Assembly: GCA_903904515.1 (NCBI GenBank)
Contig: CAIVCR010000123.1
Coordinates: forward strand, 1 to 42,722
Direction of reading: 5' to 3'
From: an uncultured Bacteroidia bacterium
Lineage (GTDB): Bacteria > Bacteroidota > Bacteroidia > Bacteroidales > Prolixibacteraceae
Length of the DNA stretch: 42,722 nucleotides
The position numbers and the translations under genes are program-made. Shown here piece by piece: positions 9,211-19,113 of this stretch. A model generated the notes under the pieces. It did no database searches, was not told where the DNA came from, and saw nothing but the letters and a program-made list of their open reading frames with translations. Positions within the stretch are counted from its first letter, which is position 1. Each line of letters begins with the position of its first letter.

Positions 9211-10326
9211 ATGGACAGGAGATCTTTTATTAATAAAGCCGGCATAACCAGTGCCACCATTGCGGTTGCAGGAAACGCCATCGCACAGAACGCCAAAATT
9301 ATTCCATTGCGCGTGGCCGTAATAGGACTTGTCCATACACATGTTCACGGAATTTTAGGCAGGGGAAAGATAGGAGATATTACGATAGTTGCCATCGTAG
9401 AACCAAACAGGATATTGGCTCAAAAATATGCCACGCAATATGGTTTCAGCATGGATATCGTTTTCAATACCATGGCGGAGATGATTGTCAAAACTCAGCC
9501 TGAGGCGGTAAGCACTTTCAGTACGACCTTTGACCATCTAAGCGTTGTTGAATTTTTCGCACCCAGGGGGATCCATGTTATGGTTGAAAAACCACTGGCC
9601 GTGAATCTGATTCATGCCCGAAAAATGATGGAACTGGCTAAAAAACACAATATTCAACTGCTTACCAATTATGAAACAACCTGGTATGGCACCCATAAAA
9701 AAGCATTTCAATACCTTATTGAGGAGAAGAAAGCGGGTGATTTGCGCAAGATCATTTTTCATACCGGTCACGAAGGACCTTTTGAAATAGGTTGTAACCA
9801 GGAATTTACCGATTGGCTTACTGATCCGGTTCTAAATGGCGGAGGAGCGCTTACCGATTTTGGTTGTTACGGGGCCAATTTGGCCACCTGGTTGATGAAG
9901 GGGCAAAAACCCTTGACGGTAAGTTGTATCACCCAGCAAATAAAACCGGAAGTCTATCCAAAGGTGGAAGACGAAGCTACGATATTGCTGGCCTATCCCA
10001 AATCGCAGGTAATCATTGAAGCCTCATGGAACTGGCCATTTGGAGTTAAAGACACAGAAATTTATGGCCAGCATGGTTACCTGATTTGCGAAGACCGGAA
10101 TAATTTGAACTACCGCTGGAAAGATGGCAAACTGCCGGTTAAAGAGATTCTGCCGGAAAATAACGCTCCATTTAATGATCCATTCTCCTTTCTGTCTGCG
10201 GTAGTGCGCAAAACGATAACCTTGCCCCCCTTTGATTTGTCCTCCCTGGAAAACAATATGATCGTCATGGAAATCCTGGATGCAGCTAAGGAGAGTGCAA
10301 AAACAGGAAAAACAATAAAACTTTAA
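9211..10326 (+). CDS. Gfo/Idh/MocA-family oxidoreductase with Tat signal
   Basis: The 371-aa protein begins with a twin-arginine signal (MDRRSFINKAG, then a hydrophobic stretch to about residue 25), so it is expected to be exported folded with its cofactor. The Rossmann fold starts at LRVAVIGLVHTHVHG (33-47), and the family motif EKPL is at 126-129, containing the lysine used in catalysis. Such enzymes oxidise or reduce sugars and related polyols with NAD(P), or hydrolyse glycosides by an NAD-dependent route; the substrate cannot be read from the sequence. It stands alone after the N-ATPase operon and ends at a shared terminator with the convergent helicase gene. Confidence 0.88.
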   Translation: MDRRSFINKAGITSATIAVAGNAIAQNAKIIPLRVAVIGLVHTHVHGILGRGKIGDITIVAIVEPNRILAQKYATQYGFSMDIVFNTMAEMIVKTQPEAVSTFSTTFDHLSVVEFFAPRGIHVMVEKPLAVNLIHARKMMELAKKHNIQLLTNYETTWYGTHKKAFQYLIEEKKAGDLRKIIFHTGHEGPFEIGCNQEFTDWLTDPVLNGGGALTDFGCYGANLATWLMKGQKPLTVSCITQQIKPEVYPKVEDEATILLAYPKSQVIIEASWNWPFGVKDTEIYGQHGYLICEDRNNLNYRWKDGKLPVKEILPENNAPFNDPFSFLSAVVRKTITLPPFDLSSLENNMIVMEILDAAKESAKTGKTIKL

Positions 10327-10366
10327 TTCGCCACACGACAGTCAAATTTCAGATTTTCACATAAAA

Positions 10367-10413
10367 AAGGCCTTAATTGAGTATTTAAATTCTAAATATT
10401 CAATTAAGGCCTT
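10367..10413. terminator. Bidirectional terminator between the oxidoreductase and helicase genes
   Basis: A 21-bp stem with one G-T pair (10367-10387 with 10393-10413) closes a 5-base loop. An A-run precedes it (a T-run for the minus strand) and a T-rich stretch follows, so it can serve both convergent genes. Confidence 0.88.
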
Positions 10414-10451
10414 AAGTATTTTCTGTCTTAACAACAGATATCGCGTATAAC

Positions 10452-11702
10452 TTATCGCGGATTACGAACCAAACGATGCCGGTCGCCAACCCCTTCAGGT
10501 TTAGGACGAGCGAAATTGGAGCGTTGCGGGCGACCTTGTTGTTTAGGCGCTTTTACAGGATTATGGTCGATCAGCGGAAAAGGATGATTGTCGATAACCG
10601 GTATCTTTTTACGGATGAGCTTTTCAATATCCTTTAAATATGCTTTCTCTTCAGCGTCACAGAACGAAAAGGCAGTTCCTTTGGCTCCTGCCCTGCCGGT
10701 ACGGCCAATACGATGAACGTAGGTTTCCGAAATATTAGGGAGTTCATAATTGATCACAAACTCCATTTCATCCACATCAATTCCGCGGGCAGCAATATCA
10801 GTTGCCACTAAAACCCGTGTTGTCTGATCCTTAAAATTAGCCAGTGCCCGCTGTCTTGCATTTTGAGCCTTATTCCCATGAATGGCCTCAGCTTTAATAT
10901 TATGACGCAGCAAATCTTTGACGACCTTATCTGCTCCATGTTTTGTACGGGTAAATACAAGTGCCGATTTTATATTCTGGTCACTTAATACATCCATTAA
11001 CAGTGCACTCTTATTCCCTTTGTCAACAAAATAGATGAACTGCTCGATGATATCAACTGTCGGTTGACCCGGAGTAATCTCAACCTTACGGGGATTCTTC
11101 AGAATGGTATCTGCCAGCTTTACAATTTCGGGCGGCATGGTTGCTGAGAAGAAAAGTGACTGACGTTTTTTTGGAAGTGCTGCCAATACCTTCTTAACAT
11201 CATGGATGAAACCCATGTCGAGCATGCAATCGGCTTCGTCCAAAACAAAAATCTCAATCTCCTTCAGTGAGATAAATCCCTGATTCATAAGATCCAAAAG
11301 ACGACCTGGAGTCGCAACAAGAATATCGACACCACGTTGCAATACCTGTGTTTGTGAAAACTGATTCACTCCGCCAAATATTACCGTATAGGAGAGCTTG
11401 GTGTGTCTGCCGTAATTTTTAAAGCTCTCACCTATCTGAATGGCAAGTTCACGAGTAGGGGTAAGGATCAGACTTCTGATCTTTTTCCGCTTATCATATG
11501 TTTGACTGGTACTTAACAACTGAAGTATGGGAATTGCAAATGCTGCAGTTTTCCCTGTACCTGTCTGGGCACAACCCAATAAATCGTTGCCTTCTAACAC
11601 AATCGGAATTGCCTGGGCCTGAATTGGAGTTGGGGTGGAATAACCTTCTTCGAGGAGTGATTGAAGAATTGGTTCAATAATTTCTAAGGACTTAAACGCC
11701 AT
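10452..11702 (-). CDS. rhlE: DEAD-box ATP-dependent RNA helicase
   Basis: The 416-aa protein has all the classical helicase motifs: the Q motif near PTPIQAQAIP (24-33), Walker A AQTGTGKT at 45-52, PTRELA, VLDEAD near residue 150, SAT near 187, and HRIGRTGRAG in the second RecA lobe. A short basic tail with proline, arginine and glutamine (last ~40 residues) follows, as in RhlE-type helicases. These unwind RNA in ribosome assembly and mRNA decay. The RhlE assignment among DEAD-box families is likely but not certain; CsdA/DeaD-type proteins are longer. The gene is monocistronic with its own -7 box at 11768-11775. Confidence 0.9.
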   Translation of the reverse strand: MAFKSLEIIEPILQSLLEEGYSTPTPIQAQAIPIVLEGNDLLGCAQTGTGKTAAFAIPILQLLSTSQTYDKRKKIRSLILTPTRELAIQIGESFKNYGRHTKLSYTVIFGGVNQFSQTQVLQRGVDILVATPGRLLDLMNQGFISLKEIEIFVLDEADCMLDMGFIHDVKKVLAALPKKRQSLFFSATMPPEIVKLADTILKNPRKVEITPGQPTVDIIEQFIYFVDKGNKSALLMDVLSDQNIKSALVFTRTKHGADKVVKDLLRHNIKAEAIHGNKAQNARQRALANFKDQTTRVLVATDIAARGIDVDEMEFVINYELPNISETYVHRIGRTGRAGAKGTAFSFCDAEEKAYLKDIEKLIRKKIPVIDNHPFPLIDHNPVKAPKQQGRPQRSNFARPKPEGVGDRHRLVRNPR

Positions 11703-11767
11703 GAATGATTTTTAGATGCTGATCATTTTTTGCGTACAAAAAAGTTCAGCTGTAATTAAATAATTGG

Positions 11768-11775
11768 CAAAGATA
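11768..11775 (-). promoter_or_regulatory. -7 promoter box of the helicase gene
   Basis: Read on the minus strand this is TATCTTTG, an exact TAnnTTTG match, about 66 bases upstream of the helicase start. No clear -33 element was found at the expected distance. Confidence 0.5.
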
Positions 11776-11990
11776 CAATAAATAAGCGGGTTTGCGGGAT
11801 TTCTCGTCAGCTTGATGAAACGCAACAGCAAAGCAGCAAGATTTCGGTTAGTAAATCAATCCATTTTCATCCTGAAATAACAAAGGTAAATGCCTTTTCG
11901 GGTAAGACCCCGGAAATTAGGATGATTCCACGGTTCAGTCAATAAAACATTAATATTTTCAAAAAATCATACCATTATACTGCAATTATA

Positions 11991-12039
11991 AACGCAGAGA
12001 CTCGGAAATGAATGAATCTCTTTTCCAAAACTCTGCGTT
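11991..12039. repeat. Inverted repeat downstream of the Spy-like gene
   Basis: AACGCAGAG at 11991-11999 pairs with CTCTGCGTT at 12031-12039 around a 31-base loop in which GGAAA and TTTCC can also pair. No T-run follows on either strand. It lies in the ~400-base gap 11703-12106, which otherwise contains only the helicase promoter region and no supportable open frame. Confidence 0.5.
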
Positions 12040-12106
12040 ACATGTGCCTGGTGTAGGACTTTAAGTCAGGGATTAAGAATAACCCTCCTATTAGCCTAAA
12101 TAGAAC

Positions 12107-12610
12107 TTAAATATCAGCATGTTCAGGTCCCCATTCACCACCATGCTCCATTCCTTTGTGTCCCCTTCCCTTTTTCATTTTCTCATGAATCAGATCAAAC
12201 TTAATGCGCTGTTCATCGGTTAATTGGCTACGCATTTCCATAAGATTTCGTACATGAATTTTTGCCATTTGAATCCGTAAAGCTCCAATTTTATCAATGT
12301 TTTTATTTATCGCATCCAAATCTGGCTTTTCTGAAGTTGTTAAATTTTTTTGATGTGCCATCGCTTCACCCATTTCATTGTGTAAAGGCTGCAATTGCTT
12401 TTGAATCGCAATCCGGCTCTGTTTAAAGGACTCCTTTTGTGCATCGGTAAGATTTAGTTCCTTAAAAGGACCCTTACGTTCACCATCTTTCGTACACATT
12501 TCATGTTTATGCCCTGGGATCACTTTTTTTGGACCATTTTCTGTTGTCTGGGACATCAGAGCCGTTGACAAACACATCAACAAAACAACACTAAAAATTT
12601 TTGCTTTCAT
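12107..12610 (-). CDS. Spy/CpxP-like periplasmic protein (LTxxQ repeats)
   Basis: The 167-aa protein has a signal peptide (MKAKIFSVVLLMCLSTALMS, cleavage near residue 20-22) and is otherwise mostly helical and highly charged. Two LTxxQ-type motifs are visible, LNLTDAQKE near residue 53 and SQLTDEQRIKF near residue 128, separated by a long amphipathic helix; this is the arrangement of the Spy/CpxP family of periplasmic chaperones and stress sensors. The tail is rich in His and Gly (GRGHKGMEHGGEWGPEH) and there is a His/Cys patch near residues 33-40, so metal binding is conceivable. No sensor kinase lies nearby. The function by analogy is chaperoning or metal/envelope stress response. Confidence 0.8.
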   Translation of the reverse strand: MKAKIFSVVLLMCLSTALMSQTTENGPKKVIPGHKHEMCTKDGERKGPFKELNLTDAQKESFKQSRIAIQKQLQPLHNEMGEAMAHQKNLTTSEKPDLDAINKNIDKIGALRIQMAKIHVRNLMEMRSQLTDEQRIKFDLIHEKMKKGRGHKGMEHGGEWGPEHADI

Positions 12611-12935
12611 AACATTATTTTTAAAACCAATTCCGGAAATAGTACCGAAATTTGCCTTTGGATAACGTTCAAATTGAAAGGTTTAACTTGTTTTGAAAAA
12701 TCAATATTTGTTATGATTTGTTGACATATTTTAAACCGGCATGGAGTACACTTCTGACTACTGGCATCTGGCCTGAATACCTTAACCAGATTGACTTTAA
12801 ATCGTACGTTTTGTTTGGAAGGTTTACCCAATGGTGATAATTCTATGCCAGCCGCAAGAAGCAAGTTGCTGCCTGCATTTTACAAATAAACACATTTGGC
12901 AAATCAAGTTATCCTTGCTGTAATAAATCCCAATA
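12611..12935. other. Intergenic stretch with no supportable gene
   Basis: This gap lies between two minus-strand genes. It must hold the promoter of the Spy-like gene, but no exact TAnnTTTG box was found in a good position. An 85-codon minus-strand frame covers much of it but shows no protein-like features. Confidence 0.5.
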
Positions 12936-14177
12936 TCAGGAGTAGATATTCGGAATAAACTGCTCCTGGATGGAACTTGCAAAGATCTGAGCAATCTCCT
13001 TGCGCTCGAAACCCAGTTTCTCACCAAAACCGAAGATAAAATCGAGCTCGCTATCTGAAATGGTACTATCCGCGATAATAATGTTGATCATATATTCCAT
13101 CATCATATTCTTCTCTCCCGGATTAATGTCAAGGAGCGCCTTTACCGAATTCTCGAAAAAAAGCTCCATCTTATTCTCATCAATCATCTCTTTCAGTGTC
13201 TGTTTGGGGAAAACAGTAAAAGCCGAAAGTTCATCAATGATCGCATTATACTCATCGGGTTCAATGGCCTTGTCGATTCCGGCAACAATTAAACCTGCCG
13301 AAGCAATAAAACAGGTCCTGTGAAAATTCAACGGGGAGTTGCTGATCACCATCAGACTCTGAACCAATTCAGAGATCTGATCATCAAGTACTTTATCGTG
13401 ATTTATTTCAACACCTGCAAGAAGATTTTTATACAATTCGGAGATCTCGAACAGTTCAATAGCTTTTATTCTGATGGGATTAATAGGGTGAGACAGCAAA
13501 TTCCCAGAACCTGTCTCCTTGAAATATTTCAAAATTTCCTCATTTTCAATGCTGAACGCTTTGGGGTCAAAATTAAGCCGTTCAACACTAAGACCGGAAG
13601 CCATCTTGAAAAAGCATGAAAGCACTTTATCCAATCTTCCGCATGCAATAAATCCGAACCTGTCCGCTGTTAACTCCGACAGCTTGTCCCATACGGCGAT
13701 TTTATGCTGCATCATCAAAGGGGTTTCTGCCTGATCCACGAAAACAAAATCCAATAGCTGTGCGATGTTGGCATTGTTGCTGATCAGGTGACCAATCTCA
13801 TGACCAACAATGAATTTCAATTCGTCATCGTCCACTTTATCGATAAGTCCGGAATTAATATTGATGATATGGCTTTCATCGGGTTCAAGCCTTGAAACAG
13901 CAAAAGCATTTAATTCGGGATTATTGGTGATGAAAAACTCAACAGGCTCTTTAAAATCAAGCTTTTTCATAACCTCGATAAAACTGTCATAAAGTCGCGG
14001 CGCCAACTTTTCATTTACCTTAAAACTATGCCCCTGGAGAATATTTTTAAAATAGTTCTCTGTTTTTTCAACCTTAGCTTCCCTAAGAATCGTTTCAAGA
14101 ACCTTTCCCTGGATTTGCTGATATAACTCCTGTCCTATTTGAATTTCCAGGGGAATCCGTATGGCTTCGTGGTTCAT
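12936..14177 (-). CDS. Cytoplasmic M48-type zinc metalloprotease with C-terminal helical domain
   Basis: The 413-aa protein has the zinc-protease motif HEIGH at residues 126-130 inside GHEIGHLIS, and the third zinc ligand probably E168 in SELTADRFGF, as in M48 peptidases. There is no signal peptide and no membrane segment, unlike HtpX or Oma1-type members, so it should act in the cytoplasm. The N-terminal ~90 residues are helical. The last ~130 residues (from about NFHRTCFIASAGLIVAGIDKAIEPDEYNAI) resemble a TerB-like domain: acidic helices with two similar halves, including IIIADSTISDSELDFI. The pairing of protease and TerB-like domain suggests a stress-related role; the substrate is unknown. 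It ends at 12936 with no close partner gene. Confidence 0.78.
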   Translation of the reverse strand: MNHEAIRIPLEIQIGQELYQQIQGKVLETILREAKVEKTENYFKNILQGHSFKVNEKLAPRLYDSFIEVMKKLDFKEPVEFFITNNPELNAFAVSRLEPDESHIININSGLIDKVDDDELKFIVGHEIGHLISNNANIAQLLDFVFVDQAETPLMMQHKIAVWDKLSELTADRFGFIACGRLDKVLSCFFKMASGLSVERLNFDPKAFSIENEEILKYFKETGSGNLLSHPINPIRIKAIELFEISELYKNLLAGVEINHDKVLDDQISELVQSLMVISNSPLNFHRTCFIASAGLIVAGIDKAIEPDEYNAIIDELSAFTVFPKQTLKEMIDENKMELFFENSVKALLDINPGEKNMMMEYMINIIIADSTISDSELDFIFGFGEKLGFERKEIAQIFASSIQEQFIPNIYS

Positions 14178-14235
14178 AAGCGTGGTTTGTTAGAAGGTGG
14201 ATATCACTAATATCATTTAAAGATACTAAAAACTA

Positions 14236-14263
14236 TTGCTCATTGGATATGACGATAGTTTTT
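14236..14263 (+). promoter_or_regulatory. Possible promoter pointing at the 20-aa frame
   Basis: TTG at 14236-14238 is followed after 17 bases by TAGTTTTT at 14256-14263, a 7-of-8 match to TAnnTTTG. Transcription would start near 14270, about 26 bases before the small open frame at 14296. The region also lies upstream of the divergent M48 gene. Confidence 0.35.
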
Positions 14264-14295
14264 CATCGGTGGTATTCAAAACGGAGTCCCTTAAG

Positions 14296-14358
14296 ATGAA
14301 CCAACTTATCGGATTTGTTTTTCTTTTGCTGGCGGTCTATTTTATTTTTAAGAAGTAA
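14296..14358 (+). CDS. Possible 20-aa single-helix membrane peptide
   Basis: The frame reads MNQLIGFVFLLLAVYFIFKK and stops at TAA. It is a near-ideal single membrane helix (about residues 4-18) ending in two lysines, which would anchor the C-terminus in the cytoplasm. It is the only plus-strand candidate in the gap between the minus-strand M48 and LOG genes, and a plausible promoter lies at the right distance. Peptides this short arise by chance in T-rich DNA, so the call depends on conservation that cannot be tested here. Similar tiny hydrophobic proteins are known as regulators of membrane complexes; no specific function is claimed. Confidence 0.35.
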   Translation: MNQLIGFVFLLLAVYFIFKK

Positions 14359-14361
14359 CCT

Positions 14362-14952
14362 TCAGACCCGCGAAGGTCCCGGAACATCAAACCACTTGGT
14401 TGCCAGTTCCACATGCCTGTAATTTTGAATATAGTTTATTGCTTCTTCGGCATTTGAGGCGACAAAATAGGTTAATTTATAATCTTCTTTCGAGAATGAT
14501 TCCTGGTACGCTCGTTCAAACTGATCAAGCAAGGAATTGAAAAACCCGGCTGTATTAATAAAGGCAATCGGTTTTTGATGATATTGCAGCTGCTTAAGAG
14601 TGATCACCTCAAGAATCTCTTCAAGTGTACCAAACCCTCCGGGAAGTGCGATAAACGCATCGGAACGCTTACGCATCAGGTATTTCCGGTCACGCATGTT
14701 AGGTGTAATGATCTGCTCGTGATCACGGGGAGACGAAAGCCTTTTGTTATGAATGGATTCCGGAATAATTCCGATTGAAAGGGCACCCGCAGCCCGGGCT
14801 GATTCAGCAACAGTGTGCATTAAACCTACTGTTGCGCCACCGTAAACAATGGTGTGATGATTATCACCGATTAGTTTTCCCAGTTCCTGTGCTGCCTCAA
14901 AGTAATGCTCAGGAATGGCGTTGCTGGAGCTGCAAAAAACACAGATATTCAT
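14362..14952 (-). CDS. LOG-family nucleoside 5'-monophosphate phosphoribohydrolase
   Basis: The 196-aa protein belongs to the LOG/YgdH-like Rossmann family. The two signature motifs are present: MRDRK at 86-90 and PGGFGTLEE at 104-112, together with YGGATVGLM near residue 37. Characterised members cleave the base from cytokinin riboside monophosphates or from AMP-like nucleotides; in bacteria without cytokinins a nucleotide-salvage or clean-up role is likelier. The longest frame starts with TTG at 14961, but ATG at 14952 begins exactly where family members do (MNICVFCSSS). The neighbouring genes suggest no pathway. Confidence 0.88.
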   Translation of the reverse strand: MNICVFCSSSNAIPEHYFEAAQELGKLIGDNHHTIVYGGATVGLMHTVAESARAAGALSIGIIPESIHNKRLSSPRDHEQIITPNMRDRKYLMRKRSDAFIALPGGFGTLEEILEVITLKQLQYHQKPIAFINTAGFFNSLLDQFERAYQESFSKEDYKLTYFVASNAEEAINYIQNYRHVELATKWFDVPGPSRV

Positions 14953-15006
14953 AATTCGCAAATTTGATAATTCGATAATTAGTCAATTTGGATGAAGGCG
15001 GAGGTG

Positions 15007-15049
15007 GTAAGCGGGTGACTCTTCATGTTGTGAATAGTCACCCGCTTAC
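15007..15049. terminator. Hairpin downstream of gyrB
   Basis: A perfect 14-bp stem (15007-15020 with 15036-15049) around a 15-base loop lies 27 bases beyond the gyrB stop. No T-run follows on the minus strand, so it may stabilise the 3' end or be a weak terminator. Confidence 0.55.
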
Positions 15050-15075
15050 TAAACCTTTGGTATATTCAAAATTAC

Positions 15076-17043
<1,968 letters not shown>

Positions 17044-17181
17044 TTAAAAATTATAATTAAAACAATATTGAAGGGCTACCTGACTCGCAAAACCAGGGAT
17101 AACCTGCGACCATAAAAATTTGGATTCAAATGGTTTCCCATTGCTAAATTTCCAAAATCTCCCCCTATTTTCAGAGGTTTG

Positions 17182-17189
17182 CAAATGTA
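17182..17189 (-). promoter_or_regulatory. -7 promoter box of gyrB
   Basis: On the minus strand this reads TACATTTG, an exact TAnnTTTG match, 142 bases upstream of the gyrB start. The implied ~135-base leader is long enough for supercoiling- or translation-dependent control, though none is visible. Confidence 0.5.
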
Positions 17190-17280
17190 ATAAAAAAATG
17201 GTTAAAACCGAAAAATAAGGGCACAAAATATCCGTAAAAATAAAATAAGAAATAAGAATTATATATCTGATTATCAAATA

Positions 17281-17310
17281 AAAAGCCTCTCCTGTGCGGG
17301 AAAGGCTTTT
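17281..17310 (-). terminator. Intrinsic terminator of the TPR/outer-membrane unit
   Basis: An 8-bp arm AAAAGCCT at 17281-17288 pairs with AGGCTTTT at 17303-17310, with further inner pairs, and on the minus strand the stem ends in a T-rich run. It lies 21 bases beyond the stop of the barrel gene and upstream of the gyrB promoter. Confidence 0.85.
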
Positions 17311-17330
17311 CAAATATCTGTGATCTGCTA

Positions 17331-19100
17331 TTAGAATGAAACAGACACTCCGGCAATCACTCGCAATCCTTGTGATGCATAGCCCAACCATTGTTCATTC
17401 GTTCGGTTTAAAACATTGTCGACCCGTCCGAATAACCGCAAATTACTGCTCAATTCATAGGTTGCCCCAAGATTCAATCCAACATAGGTGTCGAGGGCAA
17501 AGAGCTCATCCGTTGAAACCGCGGAGGCCGAAGGGTTTTTATGATTATACACCATGACTTTTTGCGATCCGACCACCTTCAGATCTGCAAAACCCTTAAG
17601 TTTGTCCACAATTTGCACTCCAATCGAGGCGGAGAGATCGAAATTGGGTTTTTGAGAAGCAAATGGCATGGAATCAAGCTGATAATTGTAATAGTGACCC
17701 CCAACTACAATGGATAGATCATTCCCTGAAATATAGGAAAATTCAGCAGAAAAATCGGTAATTTTAGCATTGTCATATTTAACATCAAACTGATTGTTAT
17801 AGACATAGGCTGGGTTAGTTGATGCGTTCCAGTCGCTGTTAAATACATAAAAATACATGTCTTTAACCTGACTATAATTCACCCCAATATTATAGGAGAT
17901 TTCACGGGATATTTTACCCTTTAATCCGCCGGAAACGACATAGTTGTAATCGGTATTCAGGACATTGTGACGGGGGTCAGCCCAATAATTCTCAAGTGCA
18001 ATATCTCCGTACCTGTTATTTTTAAGATCTCCCTTTAATCCGGCATACAAGGTAAGTATCCCTTCCACCGGTCTGAAATTAAATTCAAAGTCGGGGTACA
18101 ATTTATTTGAATTGCCACCATCCTTATCTGTCGATGCCACAAAATTGATTCCACCGCGCAGAAACCAGTTATCGCCGTTTAAACTGACTGAAGGGGCTAT
18201 CCTGATCCAGTCATTACTTTTGGTCCCGGGAACCTGCTGCGCAGCCAGCTTGATACTATCTGTTGAAAAATGATCATAGGAGAGATCGAGAATCCCATGC
18301 ACCGGACCAAAATTATAATCAAATTTTCCAAACAGACCGCCACTATTCTCCTTTTGTCCGGTTTTTGAATCAAAAAATCCCATCCGAACGCCACTGTTGA
18401 AGGTCAGATTCCCCTGCAGCTTTTCATTACTTCTCAAAGCCACCTTAAAATTGCCCTTATCATAGGCTTGTTTTAAGCCGTATTTAAAGGATGATAAGGA
18501 TGACAAGGAATCTATTTTGGCAGGAATTGAAGCCGGATAACCATAATACCGCATGGCATCACGATCGTAAGAGAGGTCAGTTGAAAGAATAGTATTTCCA
18601 ATATTGACAGATCCATATATTGCAGCATTATCCTGACTAAATGGAGCTGGCACAAGAGTGCCTTCCTTTAGTTTTATGTTACCGTCGGATGAAAGATGGC
18701 GCAGGTGAAGACCAAATGTAGCCGATTTTGATTCGGGAAGATTTAAGAAAAATTCTCCGTAAATGCTATTGGAGGTTCCTGCTCCGAGCTTAAGGTAACC
18801 TAATCCCGGATTTTTATAAGCAAGCTTATTTACATCAGCAGGTTTTATTGCTGAGGCGGCAAAGCTGGAATTAACAGGCTGACTATCAATTGCATATTTA
18901 AATTCAGGCGAAAAGCGGGTCGTATCTTCAATTACCGGCATCAGATTCACCTTATGCGCATTTGAAATGCTCGGGCGATAGGCTTTCATAACCTCTACAG
19001 ACTGATTCAGCTTCGTGGAATCGGTTTGCGCAATCGCAACTCCGGAAGAGATTGCTGCGATCAAAATAAAAACCGAAAATATCTTATATAGTTGTTTCAT
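17331..19100 (-). CDS. Outer-membrane beta-barrel protein (TonB-receptor-like, no plug seen)
   Basis: The 589-aa protein has a signal peptide (MKQLYKIFSVFILIAAISSG, cleavage near AIAQ) and from about residue 90 onward alternates polar and aromatic residues in many strands. The C-terminus LRLFGRVDNVLNRTNEQWLG and the final GVSVSF, ending in phenylalanine, are typical of TonB-dependent receptor barrels. The ~80 residues before the barrel (VEVMKAYRPSISNAHKVNLM and following) are too short for a plug and do not look like one. The long frame begins at 19181, but the signal peptide fixes the start at 19100. It follows the TPR gene by 13 bases and should be co-transcribed. The substrate is unknown. 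Confidence 0.82.
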   Translation of the reverse strand: MKQLYKIFSVFILIAAISSGVAIAQTDSTKLNQSVEVMKAYRPSISNAHKVNLMPVIEDTTRFSPEFKYAIDSQPVNSSFAASAIKPADVNKLAYKNPGLGYLKLGAGTSNSIYGEFFLNLPESKSATFGLHLRHLSSDGNIKLKEGTLVPAPFSQDNAAIYGSVNIGNTILSTDLSYDRDAMRYYGYPASIPAKIDSLSSLSSFKYGLKQAYDKGNFKVALRSNEKLQGNLTFNSGVRMGFFDSKTGQKENSGGLFGKFDYNFGPVHGILDLSYDHFSTDSIKLAAQQVPGTKSNDWIRIAPSVSLNGDNWFLRGGINFVASTDKDGGNSNKLYPDFEFNFRPVEGILTLYAGLKGDLKNNRYGDIALENYWADPRHNVLNTDYNYVVSGGLKGKISREISYNIGVNYSQVKDMYFYVFNSDWNASTNPAYVYNNQFDVKYDNAKITDFSAEFSYISGNDLSIVVGGHYYNYQLDSMPFASQKPNFDLSASIGVQIVDKLKGFADLKVVGSQKVMVYNHKNPSASAVSTDELFALDTYVGLNLGATYELSSNLRLFGRVDNVLNRTNEQWLGYASQGLRVIAGVSVSF

Positions 19101-19113
19101 AATGTTTTCTGAA

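Noticed and set aside
12607-12864. 85-codon minus-strand frame upstream of the Spy-like gene
   Set aside because: No signal peptide, no domain-like pattern and no promoter; composition looks like untranslated DNA.
17044-17391. 115-codon minus-strand frame between gyrB and the barrel gene
   Set aside because: It overlaps the barrel gene end, a terminator and the gyrB promoter; not protein-like.
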